A DNA stretch of 64,000 bases from Alopecurus myosuroides (Eukaryota; Streptophyta; Magnoliopsida; Poales; Poaceae): NCBI GenBank assembly GCA_028641055.1, contig CM054062.1:23382536-23446535 (forward strand), given 5' to 3'. Numbering within the stretch: the stretch's first letter is position 1; each line of letters starts with the position of its first letter. Positions 1-10,249 of this stretch are shown piece by piece. The position numbers and the translations under genes were made by a program. Below the pieces are notes generated by a model. That model worked only from the letters and a program-made list of their open reading frames with translations. It was not told the DNA's origin and ran no database searches.

Positions 1-2545
1 CCTGAAACTGCAGACTGCCCTTATAAACCTTTCCAAATGATCCTGAACCAATTAAATTTGCAGAGGAGAACTTATTGGTTGCCCTGACAATATCTCCGTA
101 CGATATCTTCTTTATCTTCTCATTAAGTTTTTGCAAATGTGTATTTCCTTCAAATTTCTTCCTCCAATAAATTTTCGCAGTATAGGACAAAATGATTATG
201 ACAACAACAACAAGTGGCATTACTATTTTGAGGACTAGAACTAATGACTTGTGCTTTATTTTCCTGTCAAGCTGTGGAGAACAAAGAGTCATGCCTCCTG
301 TTGGAACACTTGTACACAAATTATCATTTCCTTGGATTGACGCTGAACCCACATTGTCAAAAACACCGCCTCTCGGAACCTCTCCATAAAAATTGTTGAA
401 GGATACATTGAGTTTTTCTAGAGAACTCAAAGTTGTCATGAACTCTGGTATTTCTCCAGACAAATTGTTCAGAGAAATATCCATAGTTTTTATGCTGCCT
501 AAGTTCGCAAAAGATTGTGGAATGCTTCCAACAAAGAAGTTGCTCTGTATGTCGAGATACTCTAGGGAAACACACTGGCCAAGTGTGGATGGAATTTTGC
601 CAGACAACCTGTTATTTGACATATTCATTTTCTCCAAGTGAATGAGACTGCCAACTTCATCTGGCATATCCCCAGACAAATAATTGTATGACAAGTCCAA
701 CTCTTCAGAAAGCGTAGAGATTCTGAAGATTTTACTTGGTATATGCCCATCTAGTGAGTTGTGAGCAAGGTTGAGAATTTGGAGTTGAGTACATCTTGCA
801 ATACTTGCAGGTATGCTTCCACTGAAGTTGTTCTCATCGAGTTTCAGCATACTCAGCTGGACAAGATTACCGATGGTGTATGGAATCTGACCCGAAAGCT
901 TATTTTGTGCGAATGATAGATAGACCAAGCTGCGCAATTCCCCTATTGCTGGAGGTATATTACCGGTGAGAAGATTCTGGCCCATGTACAAGCTACTGAG
1001 GCTGTCAAGGTTGCCAATCTCCGGCGGTATAGGTCCAGAAATGTTGTTGCTACTTAGCCACAAATGCTTGAGACTATTGGAAAGGTTGCCAATTGAGCTT
1101 GGCAATCTCCCTTTGAGATTGTTCCCAACCAGCGCCAGCTTGCTCAATCTGGAGCAATTTGATAGTGAAGAGACAAAGCCCCAATCATCTGCATCTAGCT
1201 TGTTGTATGACAAAACAAGTTCCTCCAAGTTTGGCAGTGACCCAAAGAAGGGAATGTATCCAGTAAAGCTATTATGGTTCAGGGAAAGTATTTGTAGGTG
1301 GCGAGCTTTAGCAAGAGAGTCTGGGATTGGACCATCAAAACTGTTTGCTGAGAGTATGAGGGACTGAATATTCGGGAGAGTGTACCCGATGTCGAACGGC
1401 AGTCTTCCTACGAATGAGTTTTGTGCCATGGCAAGAGCAGTCAGGGTTGACATGTTGAAGAGAGACGGTGGAATTGGCCCAGATAAGTTGTTCATACTCA
1501 AGGTCAATAACTGTAGTGTTGTAATATACCCTAAGCTCTCTGGGATGCTCCCAACTAACTGATTTTCTGTAAGACGAAGATGAACCAGGGAGGACAGGTT
1601 CCCTAGGGAGGAAGGTATTGTTCCTGAAAGATGGTTATTCCTTAAAGATAAATATCTAATAGGGGAAGATGTAACAGTAACAGAAGGTATCGAACCAACA
1701 AAACTGTTCTGGTGGAGGCAAATAGCAACAAGCGAGGAAGTGTTGAAGAGAGCCTTTGGGAGTTCTCCGGTAAAGTTATTGCTCATGAGCCTAAGCACTT
1801 GAAGAGACGAACTATTCGCTAAGGACTCCGGGATGACCCCTGCGAGAGCATTCCTCCCAAGATCAACATACGTGAGGTCACGGCTGCTGCCCAGAGAGAG
1901 CGGTATGCTGCCCGTAAGCCCGTTGCTCGCGAGAACTAGGATGCGCAGCTCGGAGAGATCGCCAAAGGAAGAAGGGATGCTCCCTTGGAGCTTGTTGTTG
2001 CCAAGGTTAATCTCCTGGAGACGATTGCATTGACTAAGGCTAGGTGGGATCTCTCCCTGGAGGGAATTGTTCCACAGACCAAGGACTTGGAGTTGGGAAC
2101 ATGTAGAGAGCTCGGATGGGATGTTACCTTCCAAAGTGTTCATGCTCAGGTTGAGGCTGCTGAGCCGGCTCAGGCGGCCAAGCTCGGACGGTATGCCGCC
2201 GTGGAGGCTGTTGTTTGCCAGTTGGAGGGTTGTCAGCCTAGTGAGGTTGGCAACGCAAGGTGCGATGGAGCCTGCGACGCCTTCTGATTCAAGGTCCAGG
2301 GCAATGACACGCCGGGGGGACGTCGCGCTGCAGGTGATCCCATGCCAGCCGCAGAACTCCCGGGACGTGTTGCTCCATGAAGCGAAGGCTCCGGCTGGTC
2401 CCGAGAGGTGGGACTTGAAGCAAAGGAGGGCTTGTCGATCACTCTCGGTGTCGTCGCAGATGGCTAATGGTAGGCTGCAAAAGAAGGAGAAGAGGCAAAG
2501 GAAGCTGACAAGGCCTGGTGACAAGACGACACCCAAAGATGCCAT
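1..2545 (-). CDS. LRR receptor-like Ser/Thr kinase, 5' part (Xa21/LRR-XII type), runs off window
   Basis: Reading down from the ATG at 2545 the frame stays open for 848 codons to the window edge. Seen: hydrophobic signal peptide (residues 1-30); LRR N-cap with a paired-Cys motif ending FCGWHGITC; about 26 tandem leucine-rich repeats of the LxxLxLxxNxLxGxIP type (roughly residues 85-730); a juxtamembrane Cys; a single transmembrane helix rich in Val/Ile (about 763-786); and the start of a kinase domain with the glycine loop GSGSFGKVYKG (about 833-843). The order signal-LRR-TM-kinase and the uninterrupted LRR exon match plant subfamily XII receptor kinases (Xa21, FLS2/EFR relatives), which act at the plasma membrane, often in pathogen sensing. 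That role is inferred from family; the ligand is unknown. The catalytic kinase half lies outside the window, so functionality cannot be judged. No stops or frameshifts are seen. Confidence 0.93.
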   Translation of the reverse strand, partial: MASLGVVLSPGLVSFLCLFSFFCSLPLAICDDTESDRQALLCFKSHLSGPAGAFASWSNTSREFCGWHGITCSATSPRRVIALDLESEGVAGSIAPCVANLTRLTTLQLANNSLHGGIPSELGRLSRLSSLNLSMNTLEGNIPSELSTCSQLQVLGLWNNSLQGEIPPSLSQCNRLQEINLGNNKLQGSIPSSFGDLSELRILVLASNGLTGSIPLSLGSSRDLTYVDLGRNALAGVIPESLANSSSLQVLRLMSNNFTGELPKALFNTSSLVAICLHQNSFVGSIPSVTVTSSPIRYLSLRNNHLSGTIPSSLGNLSSLVHLRLTENQLVGSIPESLGYITTLQLLTLSMNNLSGPIPPSLFNMSTLTALAMAQNSFVGRLPFDIGYTLPNIQSLILSANSFDGPIPDSLAKARHLQILSLNHNSFTGYIPFFGSLPNLEELVLSYNKLDADDWGFVSSLSNCSRLSKLALVGNNLKGRLPSSIGNLSNSLKHLWLSSNNISGPIPPEIGNLDSLSSLYMGQNLLTGNIPPAIGELRSLVYLSFAQNKLSGQIPYTIGNLVQLSMLKLDENNFSGSIPASIARCTQLQILNLAHNSLDGHIPSKIFRISTLSEELDLSYNYLSGDMPDEVGSLIHLEKMNMSNNRLSGKIPSTLGQCVSLEYLDIQSNFFVGSIPQSFANLGSIKTMDISLNNLSGEIPEFMTTLSSLEKLNVSFNNFYGEVPRGGVFDNVGSASIQGNDNLCTSVPTGGMTLCSPQLDRKIKHKSLVLVLKIVMPLVVVVIIILSYTAKIYWRKKFEGNTHLQKLNEKIKKISYGDIVRATNKFSSANLIGSGSFGKVYKGSLQFQ

Positions 2546-2635
2546 CACTGTAGAATGAAAATTTGATCTCCTTTGAAAGAGGTAGTTTAAGCGTGGTAGA
2601 TCACCGCTTTAAGTAGCACAGAAATACTAGGTACT

Positions 2636-2646
2636 GTATATAATAT
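2636..2646 (-). promoter_or_regulatory. Putative TATA box of the LRR kinase gene
   Basis: An A/T-only stretch (tatataatata on the plus strand) sits about 90 bases upstream of the ATG at 2545, a normal TATA-to-ATG distance for a plant gene with a short leader. Confidence 0.45.
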
Positions 2647-3041
2647 ACGTGCAGTTCAAGTGTGTACACTGTGGAAATAAACTTGCAAGTTGGCATGCAT
2701 GAACGCGTGCTTTCGGTTTCGCTGTCGACTTTGCCCAGATCCGTTTGATTTTCGTTCAAAGCATTCGCTAAGAATTGAGTTGGTTGGAAACAGTCTTTCG
2801 AACCAATCCACTTGTGCGTATGGAGTAGACTATTGCAGCAAATGCAAGCTGTTCCTTGCCAGGTACGGACTCCTCAGCGATTGACTTTACTAGGAAGGTG
2901 AGGCGTGAGATGCACTGGCAGTAGACTATTGCAGCGGTAAACCACGCAACTCTGGCCTGGCGTGCATTTCGTCGTCTATAGAGTTTTCTTCCACTAGCGC
3001 ACCGTGAAGTGCTCCGATTGATTGTCGCGGATCCGTGCCAA
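2647..3041. other. Intergenic, no feature recognised
   Basis: Upstream flank of the LRR kinase. No convincing ORF, repeat or RNA gene is seen; the 64-codon open stretch at 2690-2884 has no recognisable protein character. Confidence 0.5.
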
Positions 3042-4012
3042 CAGCATCCTAGCAGACCTCTTATCCCGGACCCTTAAACACGGATAAGGGACACGAAAAA
3101 CGCGTTTTTATGGGCTGAAAAGGGTGCGGCGGAACAGACACCCCCCAAATCGGTGAGGAACAGAACCAACCCTCAAAACGAAAAACAGAGTTCATGCTTT
3201 GAGCGATATTTTGACAATTAAACATAGTATATCTAAAATTAAAGCCAATATTTGGACAATTAGTCATGGTCCACCCAATATGCGCATGCCCAACACCATC
3301 ACTCCGCACCACCATCGGCGTCCACCCTTGGCACAGCATGGCCTCTTCTGGCTCTTGCTCGTCTCCTTCGCTCCAAGATCTCCATTCTTGCAAGGTTGTG
3401 CCACTCTCGGGTCCAAGAACATTTGTCGCTGCTGCCGTCGAGGTTTCCCCGGGTGTTGTTGTCGAGGCCGGTGGTGTCGTCGCAGCCCCATTCCCCTTCG
3501 ATTGGGAGCCCTTCTTTCGATTAATCGCCGCTTGTCGCGGTTTCTTCGGTGCGGGCGCGTCGAGATCGACGGGAGTGGAATCGGTGGTTGCGGCACGACC
3601 TGCCTTCGAGGCAGCTCCGGCTGCAGGACGGACACCCGACCCACCACCGAGGCGACGGCCTCCGCCGCGATGGCCGTGCGAGCCTGACGGAGATGGTGAC
3701 CATGGAGGGGTCGGAGGCGTCCATGCGGGCGTCGCAGGCCTAGGAGCGTCGGACGGGGTCGGGGAAGAGAGATCAGCAGCGGCGGCAGAAAAGGGGAAGG
3801 GAACGGCGAGCTGATTTTTTCCTCCCGCCAAAGAAAACTAGGGATAGAGGCGGGCTCGCGTCGGCCTCCCGCCCCTCTTTGATAAAGGTTTCACGGGGAT
3901 ATCTCGTTCCCCTTAAAAAAAATTACGGGTCGACGGGATTTGGTGCGTCCGCAAAAAAAGGGGGGTTATTTTAAATCTCCGCGCGGGATGGGAAGTCGGC
4001 TAGAGATGCTCT
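3042..4012 (-). mobile_element. Non-autonomous PIF/Harbinger-like element
   Basis: The left end reads AGCATCCTAGCAGACCTC from about 3043, and the reverse complement of the right end (about 3992-4011) reads AGCATCTCTAGCCGACTTCC, an imperfect terminal inverted repeat of the GAGCATCTC kind. The flanking trinucleotides CAA and TAA could be a decayed 3-bp target duplication. The interior is GC-rich and codes on the minus strand, unlike the AT-rich flanks. No transposase is seen, so the element would be mobilised in trans. Classification is inferred from the ends only. Confidence 0.5.
3061..3831 (-). CDS. Low-complexity Pro/Ala/Ser-rich ORF inside Harbinger-like element
   Basis: 256-codon open frame beginning MAGGKNQ. 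It is proline/alanine/serine/threonine-rich for the first 145 residues, with a basic patch (KKPRQAAINRKKG) resembling a nuclear localisation signal near residue 95-108, and then a tryptophan-containing tail that runs into the element's AT-rich end. It resembles the amino-terminal low-complexity parts of transposon-borne proteins that are abundant in cereal genomes, but no domain is recognised. The last 60 or so residues probably come from read-through of non-coding element DNA. Probably a truncated or decayed element gene; function unknown. Confidence 0.3.
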   Translation of the reverse strand: MAGGKNQLAVPFPFSAAAADLSSPTPSDAPRPATPAWTPPTPPWSPSPSGSHGHRGGGRRLGGGSGVRPAAGAASKAGRAATTDSTPVDLDAPAPKKPRQAAINRKKGSQSKGNGAATTPPASTTTPGETSTAAATNVLGPESGTTLQEWRSWSEGDEQEPEEAMLCQGWTPMVVRSDGVGHAHIGWTMTNCPNIGFNFRYTMFNCQNIAQSMNSVFRFEGWFCSSPIWGVSVPPHPFQPIKTRFSCPLSVFKGPG

Positions 4013-4482
4013 AATTGAGTCAAGGGATTCGAGGGTCGTTTTGTGCGGCGCCTTGCAAGTTGCATCTGGGTAGCGTGCAAGTACTTTGACTGGAAGATAA
4101 ACGCGTAAAATTTTCATCCTAGTGACCATGCGTTGCCACGGGCACGGGAGGCCACAGTTGAACGAAACCTGCATACTCCCAGCAGTAGAATGGTACTACA
4201 ATATGAAGTATGAACGCACGTCTTTCCTGTATATATCTATTATTATTATTTTTTTGTTTGAAAGTCTTTTTTTTTTTGCGTGGAATTTTTGTTTGAAAGT
4301 CGCGGCTCCATGAAGGCGCGCACGTAGGGCGAGGTAATACAGTATCATTTTCTGATATGTAAATGCATAAATACAGGTACACGCGAACTGGTTTGGAGGC
4401 AGCCATTCCTCACCGATCAACTTCGTTTTGAGAGAATCATCACGCACCAACGATCAATTAGCTAGCTAGAACCTGGAGCGAT
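4013..4482. other. Upstream region of the 4483 gene
   Basis: Promoter-proximal DNA for the following gene. It contains a TTTGTTTGAAAGTC segment repeated twice within 4252-4302, separated by T-rich DNA, and a TATA-like CATAAATAC at 4366-4374 about 110 bases before the ATG at 4483. Confidence 0.4.
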
Positions 4483-5085
4483 ATGGCGCTTGCTCCACGC
4501 GCGTCTCTGCGCTCCATGGTGCCGCTGCTGCTGTCGCACGGGAAGCCACGGTTGAGCTCACTCTTCTCCTCCATTCCGACGACCGCCGCCACGCCGGGAA
4601 CCGATACTCCGGTTGCTCCGGCCGACCAACCTCCACCCGGTCCAGGTAGCTTGCTAACCCTATGCGTACTCCTCCGCATCCATGCGGCACTATTTTCTGT
4701 TGATGAATATGTGCTAATAGCTATACTACTCCATGGCCTTGCAGTCCCGCGGTCAGGCTCGAGTTGTCACAGGTCCGTTGCCCCGTGCGAAGATCCTGAA
4801 CTCGGAGTTGTTAAGGGGGGACAGCGCATGTCTTCCAAGGACAAACCCCCACACCCGATTCACGAACCTGCTGGTCGTCGAATCGGGATACGAAATGATG
4901 CGATCCACAGGCACTACTCCATTCCTGACGCTTCGTGTAGCACACTTGAGCCTGATCTGCCCGACGAGCAGCCGCCGAAAGAGCATCCTGGTCACAAAGT
5001 TGGGGAAGATGGTGATCCTCCGGGGCCAGGGCGAAGCTCTTCCCACGACCATCCCAAGGACCCAGTTAAGGAACCTGCTGGTTGA
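4483..5085 (+). CDS. Small protein of unknown function, one likely 99-bp intron
   Basis: ATG at 4483. The frame is open for 200 codons if unspliced, but 4646-4744 has a good intron profile (CCAG/GTAGCT donor, pyrimidine stretch and TTGCAG acceptor) and the stretch it encodes is hydrophobic and unlike the rest. Removing it keeps the frame and gives 167 residues (exons 4483-4645 and 4745-5085). The N-terminus MALAPRASLRSM is basic and free of acidic residues, as in mitochondrial presequences. The rest is hydrophilic and rich in Pro/His/Asp, with a repeated HEPAG/KEPAG motif near residue 105 and at the C-terminus. A TATA-like site lies about 110 bases upstream. The family is not recognised. It could be a grass-specific gene or an exonised gene fragment. 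Confidence 0.55.
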   Translation: MALAPRASLRSMVPLLLSHGKPRLSSLFSSIPTTAATPGTDTPVAPADQPPPGPGSLLTLCVLLRIHAALFSVDEYVLIAILLHGLAVPRSGSSCHRSVAPCEDPELGVVKGGQRMSSKDKPPHPIHEPAGRRIGIRNDAIHRHYSIPDASCSTLEPDLPDEQPPKEHPGHKVGEDGDPPGPGRSSSHDHPKDPVKEPAG

Positions 5086-6835
5086 ACCAGCATAGGAATT
5101 GCAAATCGCCCTACTCCTGAAGGCTATCATATTTTGACGGAGATGGCGATTGTCCGGGTGCTACGAGCAAGAGCCTGCTGCCGTGAGTTAGAGTAACAAT
5201 CTTGGCCATTTCGGCCGACACTGTAATCTCAATGCTTCATTTTGATTTATTGTACTGTTCCAGCGACCTTTATCAAGTACTCCAGACATCAAAGAGATAT
5301 CTATCAAAGGATGGAGTAGTAGGGATGTGCTTTAGATTTTCGTTCTGAAAGCAAGGTGTATGTATGATTTTTTTTTTCCCGCTTCCTCGTTATCTATCAA
5401 AGAGATATCAAACAATTGAATTTTTGTGTAGTTGCCTCCTACACAAACAACGTGTTTCATTTTGTTTGGGTCCACCTTCGGTTACATTTGTCCCATAGCC
5501 CTTCCTTCTCTTGCATCTGCTTCGGGTGAGACTACTCCTCGATGTCCAATTCCACCATACCCACCACCCTAAATCTAGCCTCCAATCTCGCAGTCCTGAG
5601 GGCGCGCTGGCAGGCTCCACTGTTTCTTGTGGCGATGGATCAAGCTTTTGACATCAAACCATCTTTACATTTCTGTGACTATTTTCCTTTTCTTCCAAGC
5701 TGCATACAACTACAGTCTGTGCTTGGATTACCCTGATCACTCCGGGTTCACCAAGCTACTTCATCCAGCTTGATCCTTTGCTTCACATTTTCCTTCTTTT
5801 ATCCAGAAATATGACTCGAAACAGTTCCAGACATACCATGCTTCTCCTATGCTTGTATCCTGTTGAATAATATTGGCAAGAAGAGCAGCTTTCAGTTTCA
5901 TTTGTTTGTCCTTCCGGTAGCCTGATAACTGCTCCTTGGATTGCCGGCAAAAACTGTTCCTTGGACTAATCGATAGCCTACTGCTCAGATTTTAATAATT
6001 TCTCAAGTTAACAGATTCTGATGTTACACCCAAACAACTTAATCTACTCCCTCCATCCCAAATTAAGTGTCACTGAAATGAGTGAATCTACACATTGAAA
6101 TGTCTAGATTCCCACAGCTAGGATTCCCAGGAATCTCGCTCCTAACAGGAAAGCTCACCAAGAATATCATATTCTCTGCCATGCTATTCGTTCCTACAGC
6201 TAGGATTCCCAGGAATCCAGATATTCCCACTAGTCTGATTTTCCTAAAAACCAAAAGCAGCATTTCAAACAAACTAGCCCTACCAACAACTTTGGAAATT
6301 TAACCAGGACATGAACTTTCAGCAGTTCAGCTTAAATAGGAGCGGAAGGATTTCCTCCCGATGTAACACAATTCTATGAAGGATTGAAGGCATTCGTTAT
6401 AGTTACGAACTTACGATAGTTCTCAAGATATACTCTTGTAATCCAGAACACCTGACATGCCATACTAGTACTATTGGAACTGTATGATTTTTTATCTGGA
6501 AATTAGGCATGAGAATAGGACGCACACATCAAATATGATAGGGCATATGCTAGTTAACAACATAAAACATATACGTGTGTCTGCAAAATCTAGATGAACA
6601 TTATGCATGAAGGGAAATTCAGGCACATTAAAGTTACAAGACTAGTGGAAGCATTGCTTCCCTCAAATAATCTAGAGTACCTCTTATAAGTTTTTCTTGT
6701 TGGAACAAGAGCAGCATTCCCATTGCCAAGTCACAGCTCCATGTAGTATGCAAGGATGCAACATCAGTTGTCAACTACAGTATCATCAGGACAAACCTTT
6801 CAGACAGTATCCACCAACAAAACTGCTATCATAAC
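5086..6835. other. Intergenic with MITE-like terminus and short direct repeat
   Basis: At about 6046 a Stowaway-like end (CTCCCTCCATCCCAAATTAA) occurs without a recognisable partner. The heptadecamer-scale phrase AGCTAGGATTCCCAGGAATC appears twice (about 6116-6135 and 6199-6218). Short ORFs here show no protein character. The last 150 bases are the 3' flank of the following minus-strand gene. Confidence 0.4.
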
Positions 6836-8854
6836 TCAGAACTGCTTCCTTTTGCTCCTAAACAATTTATCCCTCTTAGAATACACAAAAAAGAAACCAA
6901 ATACGAAAACTGCAGACATGGAAACTGATAACCATGGGAATGGTGGATCTTTGAAGCAAACAAGTGAGGCCTCCAGCTCCTGAGAAGCATGATACACCAA
7001 CGTGTAAATGGCAAACATATCATGGTCTGAAGATCTCAAAAAGTACATTGCCTTGTTGTAATCCAGGCGGGACATGGCTGACACCACCTTCTCCAACTTG
7101 TAAGTGAGCAGATTCCACCTCTGATGAAACTCAACATGCCTTTTCTTTCTAAGGAGTATATTCTCCCCACCATGGCCAACCATTGACTCCAGAATATCAA
7201 CTGTAGTGCTGATTGTGTAGTTCAGGGTGGTAAGAAGTACATTCCTACGAGCTGCATCTTTCTGCACAAAAGACAGTGATTTGGTCTCTGAGAATGGCCC
7301 AAATGGTGTATGTCCGGTGCTCCAAGTATAATCAACGACCGTGGCATTGTGCTCGGGGCTCCATGACTGGTGTGTCGGTGACACGCCAAACATGGTCTGC
7401 AGAACTGAACTGATGATCGGACGCTCAAGATTCCTAGTCATGGTAATCACATGTCGACCATTACAGCTGTAGTCACTGACCGTTTGCGAGCTCCTTGTCC
7501 TGACAGCAACAACCATATCACGGAACGCTACCGCTTGGTGGTACCTATCCAGCAACAGAAGCTTATCATAATCCAAATCAAACACATAAACAGGCACCAC
7601 CTTGTCATAGTCATCGTTATCATGAACCCCAGCCACACGGTGCATCTCCTCTGATGAGTCCGACAACACCTGCCTCATCCGCTTGGAGTCCAAGTACTCA
7701 CTCACTATCATCGTGTAATTTTCGAACAAGAACCTCGATGTAAATGAGTGTGTTGCGCGGGCAATGACAAATGCGCAAATTGGGCACTCAGAGTACTTGA
7801 CACTGCGCGAATCGAACTTCAAGGTCTGCCCCTCATAAGGCAGATCTCCCTCTCGAATTGACTGTTCGATCGAACCCCAATCAAGTCCAGCAGGATCTTT
7901 CTCGTCTCCATGGATGTGAACAAAACGAATAAGCAAAGAGCTCTCGTAATGCACTGGGATTCTGAGCGAAGGCACTAGCAACAGCTTGTAAGCACTGAGA
8001 ACCAGTGAGGCAAGATCGGCGACGAGTGCCTTATCCGACTTGGGCCGGCCGTGGAGAGCGGCAAGAGGATGGAACTCACCGCGAGGGAGGACGCCGTCGC
8101 CGGAGAGCGCCGGCCCGTAGTCCACCGGGCCTGCACCGAGGTCGATCCAAATGTAGCGCTCCTTGCCAGCCCAGAGAGGGGCGAGGCAGCGGGAGAACCC
8201 AGGCGAGTGGGCATCAGCAGAGCCGGAGGCAGCGGTGTAGGCGTACGACCGTGGCTGCTGGCCGAGGTCGAGCAAGTAGATGTAGACGGCTGGGGCGGAA
8301 GCCGAGCCGACGAGCGTTCGGTAGTCTTCAGCGACGAGGTCGTCGACAATCGAGTAAGGCACGGAGGAGAGGGCGTTGGCGTGGAAGGGCGCGGGGGCTG
8401 CATCGAGGTGAGCGCGGACGGCGGCCGCGGCCCGGATTGCGAGCTGGGAGGACGCGGCGGGGGCGGCTACGTCGAGGTGGATGCTGTGGGAGAGCGCGAG
8501 GCGGTGCGGGCTGCGGCTGGAGAGGAAGGGCGCGGAGGACACGGCGGATGAGACATAGGACGGGAGGAGGCGGGCGGAGGAGGCCGGGAAGGAGGGGCCG
8601 GCGAGGCGGACGTGTATAGGAACGGCGGCGGAAAGGGAGAGGAGGCGAGAGGTGAGGATCGGGGACGGGACGGAGAGCGCGCGGCGCAGGCTGGCGGGGA
8701 GAGAGCCGAAGGTGTCATTGGAGGCGGTGGGGTCGCGCGCGGCGGACGAGGCGAGGAAGGCGTCGATGCCGGAGAAGGCGGCCGCGTTGACGGCGGGGGC
8801 AATCGAGAAAAGGAGGAGGAGGAAGGGTAGGGTTTGGAGCGGGGATCGGGCCAT
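6836..8854 (-). CDS. Conserved plant membrane protein (At3g28720-like, unknown function)
   Basis: Intact single-exon gene of 672 codons. Seen: an N-terminal signal peptide (MARSPLQTLPFLLLLFSIAPAVNA, cleavage probably near 24-25), a long lumenal or extracellular part, a conserved Cys-containing segment (SECPICAFVIARATHSF, about residues 353-369), and a C-terminal hydrophobic helix (about 643-660) followed by a very basic tail KRDKLFRSKRKQF. That makes it a type I membrane protein of the secretory pathway with a short basic cytosolic tail. The layout and sequence resemble a plant family of uncharacterised proteins (Arabidopsis At3g28720 and At5g58100 relatives), recognised from memory and not searched. 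The GC-rich 5' half and more even 3' half are typical for grass genes. The first in-frame ATG after the 5' flank was taken as start because the signal peptide follows at once. Confidence 0.9.
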   Translation of the reverse strand: MARSPLQTLPFLLLLFSIAPAVNAAAFSGIDAFLASSAARDPTASNDTFGSLPASLRRALSVPSPILTSRLLSLSAAVPIHVRLAGPSFPASSARLLPSYVSSAVSSAPFLSSRSPHRLALSHSIHLDVAAPAASSQLAIRAAAAVRAHLDAAPAPFHANALSSVPYSIVDDLVAEDYRTLVGSASAPAVYIYLLDLGQQPRSYAYTAASGSADAHSPGFSRCLAPLWAGKERYIWIDLGAGPVDYGPALSGDGVLPRGEFHPLAALHGRPKSDKALVADLASLVLSAYKLLLVPSLRIPVHYESSLLIRFVHIHGDEKDPAGLDWGSIEQSIREGDLPYEGQTLKFDSRSVKYSECPICAFVIARATHSFTSRFLFENYTMIVSEYLDSKRMRQVLSDSSEEMHRVAGVHDNDDYDKVVPVYVFDLDYDKLLLLDRYHQAVAFRDMVVAVRTRSSQTVSDYSCNGRHVITMTRNLERPIISSVLQTMFGVSPTHQSWSPEHNATVVDYTWSTGHTPFGPFSETKSLSFVQKDAARRNVLLTTLNYTISTTVDILESMVGHGGENILLRKKRHVEFHQRWNLLTYKLEKVVSAMSRLDYNKAMYFLRSSDHDMFAIYTLVYHASQELEASLVCFKDPPFPWLSVSMSAVFVFGFFFVYSKRDKLFRSKRKQF

Positions 8855-9205
8855 GTTGGTGGCCTGGCCGGAGAGCGGAGACCAGACAGAGGTGCTGGGT
8901 TCAGTCGAGGGCTTGAGATCGATCTGAGATGGGGAAGGAGACTGAGACGATGCACGCTAGGATCCGATCTTCTGTCATGAGGATGCGTGTGGTCTAATGT
9001 GTGTTGTACTACTCCCTTTGCACTTTGCAGTAACTTTTATTTTTATCTTGCGACCAAGGCGAAACATGAGATGTGCATAGATGGCATTTGGACGGACTTT
9101 CTGTCTTTTGTCGTAGTCGGGTTGGAACTTTGAAGGAAAATAAAAATGCACAGAAAAGATGTGACGATCCTAGACAAAATGAGTGAAGAAAAATAGAGTA
9201 TATGA
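8855..9205. other. 5' flank of the 8854 gene
   Basis: Likely 5' leader and promoter of the minus-strand gene ending at 8854. No clear TATA box and no other feature is recognised. Confidence 0.4.
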
Positions 9206-9476
9206 GAGCAAGTACAATAAGCTTATGTAAGCGGGCTATAAGGATTAGAATAATATTTTTGTGATGACATGGAAGAGAGAGAAGAAGAGAGAAAAAAGGA
9301 GTGGGCTCTCATGCAAGAGCTAGCTGTAGCACGTGCTCCTAGACACCTTGTGAGAGTGGGAGGTGGGCCATGTATAAATAAAGTAACATATTTTATAGCT
9401 CACTATTGTACATGTTGGTTGTATAGTTGGCTATAGTTGATGTAGCCAGCTGTTGGCTCTACTATTGAAGTTGCTC
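9206..9476. mobile_element. Tourist/Harbinger-type MITE
   Basis: 271 bp flanked by GAGCAAGTACAATA on the left and TATTGAAGTTGCTC on the right, inverted with two mismatches. The trinucleotide TGA is present on both sides (9203-9205 and 9477-9479), fitting the 3-bp target duplication of PIF/Harbinger MITEs. It is non-coding. Confidence 0.7.
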
Positions 9477-9479
9477 TGA

Positions 9480-10249
9480 ACCTAGAGTCAAATCTATAGG
9501 AATTTGCCCTTTTTGGTCCGAGTGATCCTTGTGGAAAGACTATCTACTGTGTTGCTACAAAAAAAATAGCATGGGAAGATCTAAAAAGGGACCATGCATA
9601 TTGAAATTAGCATTTGCATATGTGGACATGTGAACCCATTAATAAAAGCACACTTATAAATGGACAATGGACAATGGACATTGGACATGCGCCATGGAAA
9701 ATTGGATATGTTCCGACTTTTTCTTCAACCGCCACAACTAGTATATGCCTCTATGAAAAAAATGTGTATATTTATTTGAATATATGCATAATTTATGTGT
9801 ATTTTCATACAAATAATAAATGAGTATATTAGGTCATGTTTGCACATGTGTAGATGAACAAAGAGCAAATGATAGCTTTGAAATCATATTGTTTGATATA
9901 TTCCAATGAACTTTCACAAATGGTCAATGTGGTCCCATCTTGTTTACTACTCCCTCCGTTTCATAATATAACCCGTTTTGACAAACTAAGCACATAAGTA
10001 GAGCCCAAAGAAACAAAAAACCGCGGAAAATGAGATATCTTTGTATCTTGGTGTCTTATTAGTTCCAAACATATAGGGCATGCATGTGACAACAAATACA
10101 CGGTAGAATTACAATGTATGATACATGTGCACCTCGTGTATTTTGCACATATGTGTGTACAAATCGAATAGTGGGCAACAAATAAACTTAGGAATCATCA
10201 AAAATAGATTATTTTGTCCCTATTCATTGTGTCCATGTGAGAAGGAGTT
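9480..10249. other. AT-rich intergenic DNA with lone Stowaway-like end
   Basis: A Stowaway-type terminus (CTCCCTCCGTTTCATAATAT) lies near 9953, but no opposite end is found, so the element seems truncated. Around 9663-9690 the phrase ATGGACA recurs in short tandem. No gene is seen. Confidence 0.45.

Noticed and set aside
8005..8955. Arg/Gly-rich 204-codon and other ORFs opposite the 8854 gene
   Set aside because: Antisense or shifted-frame shadows of the GC-rich 5' half of the 672-residue gene.
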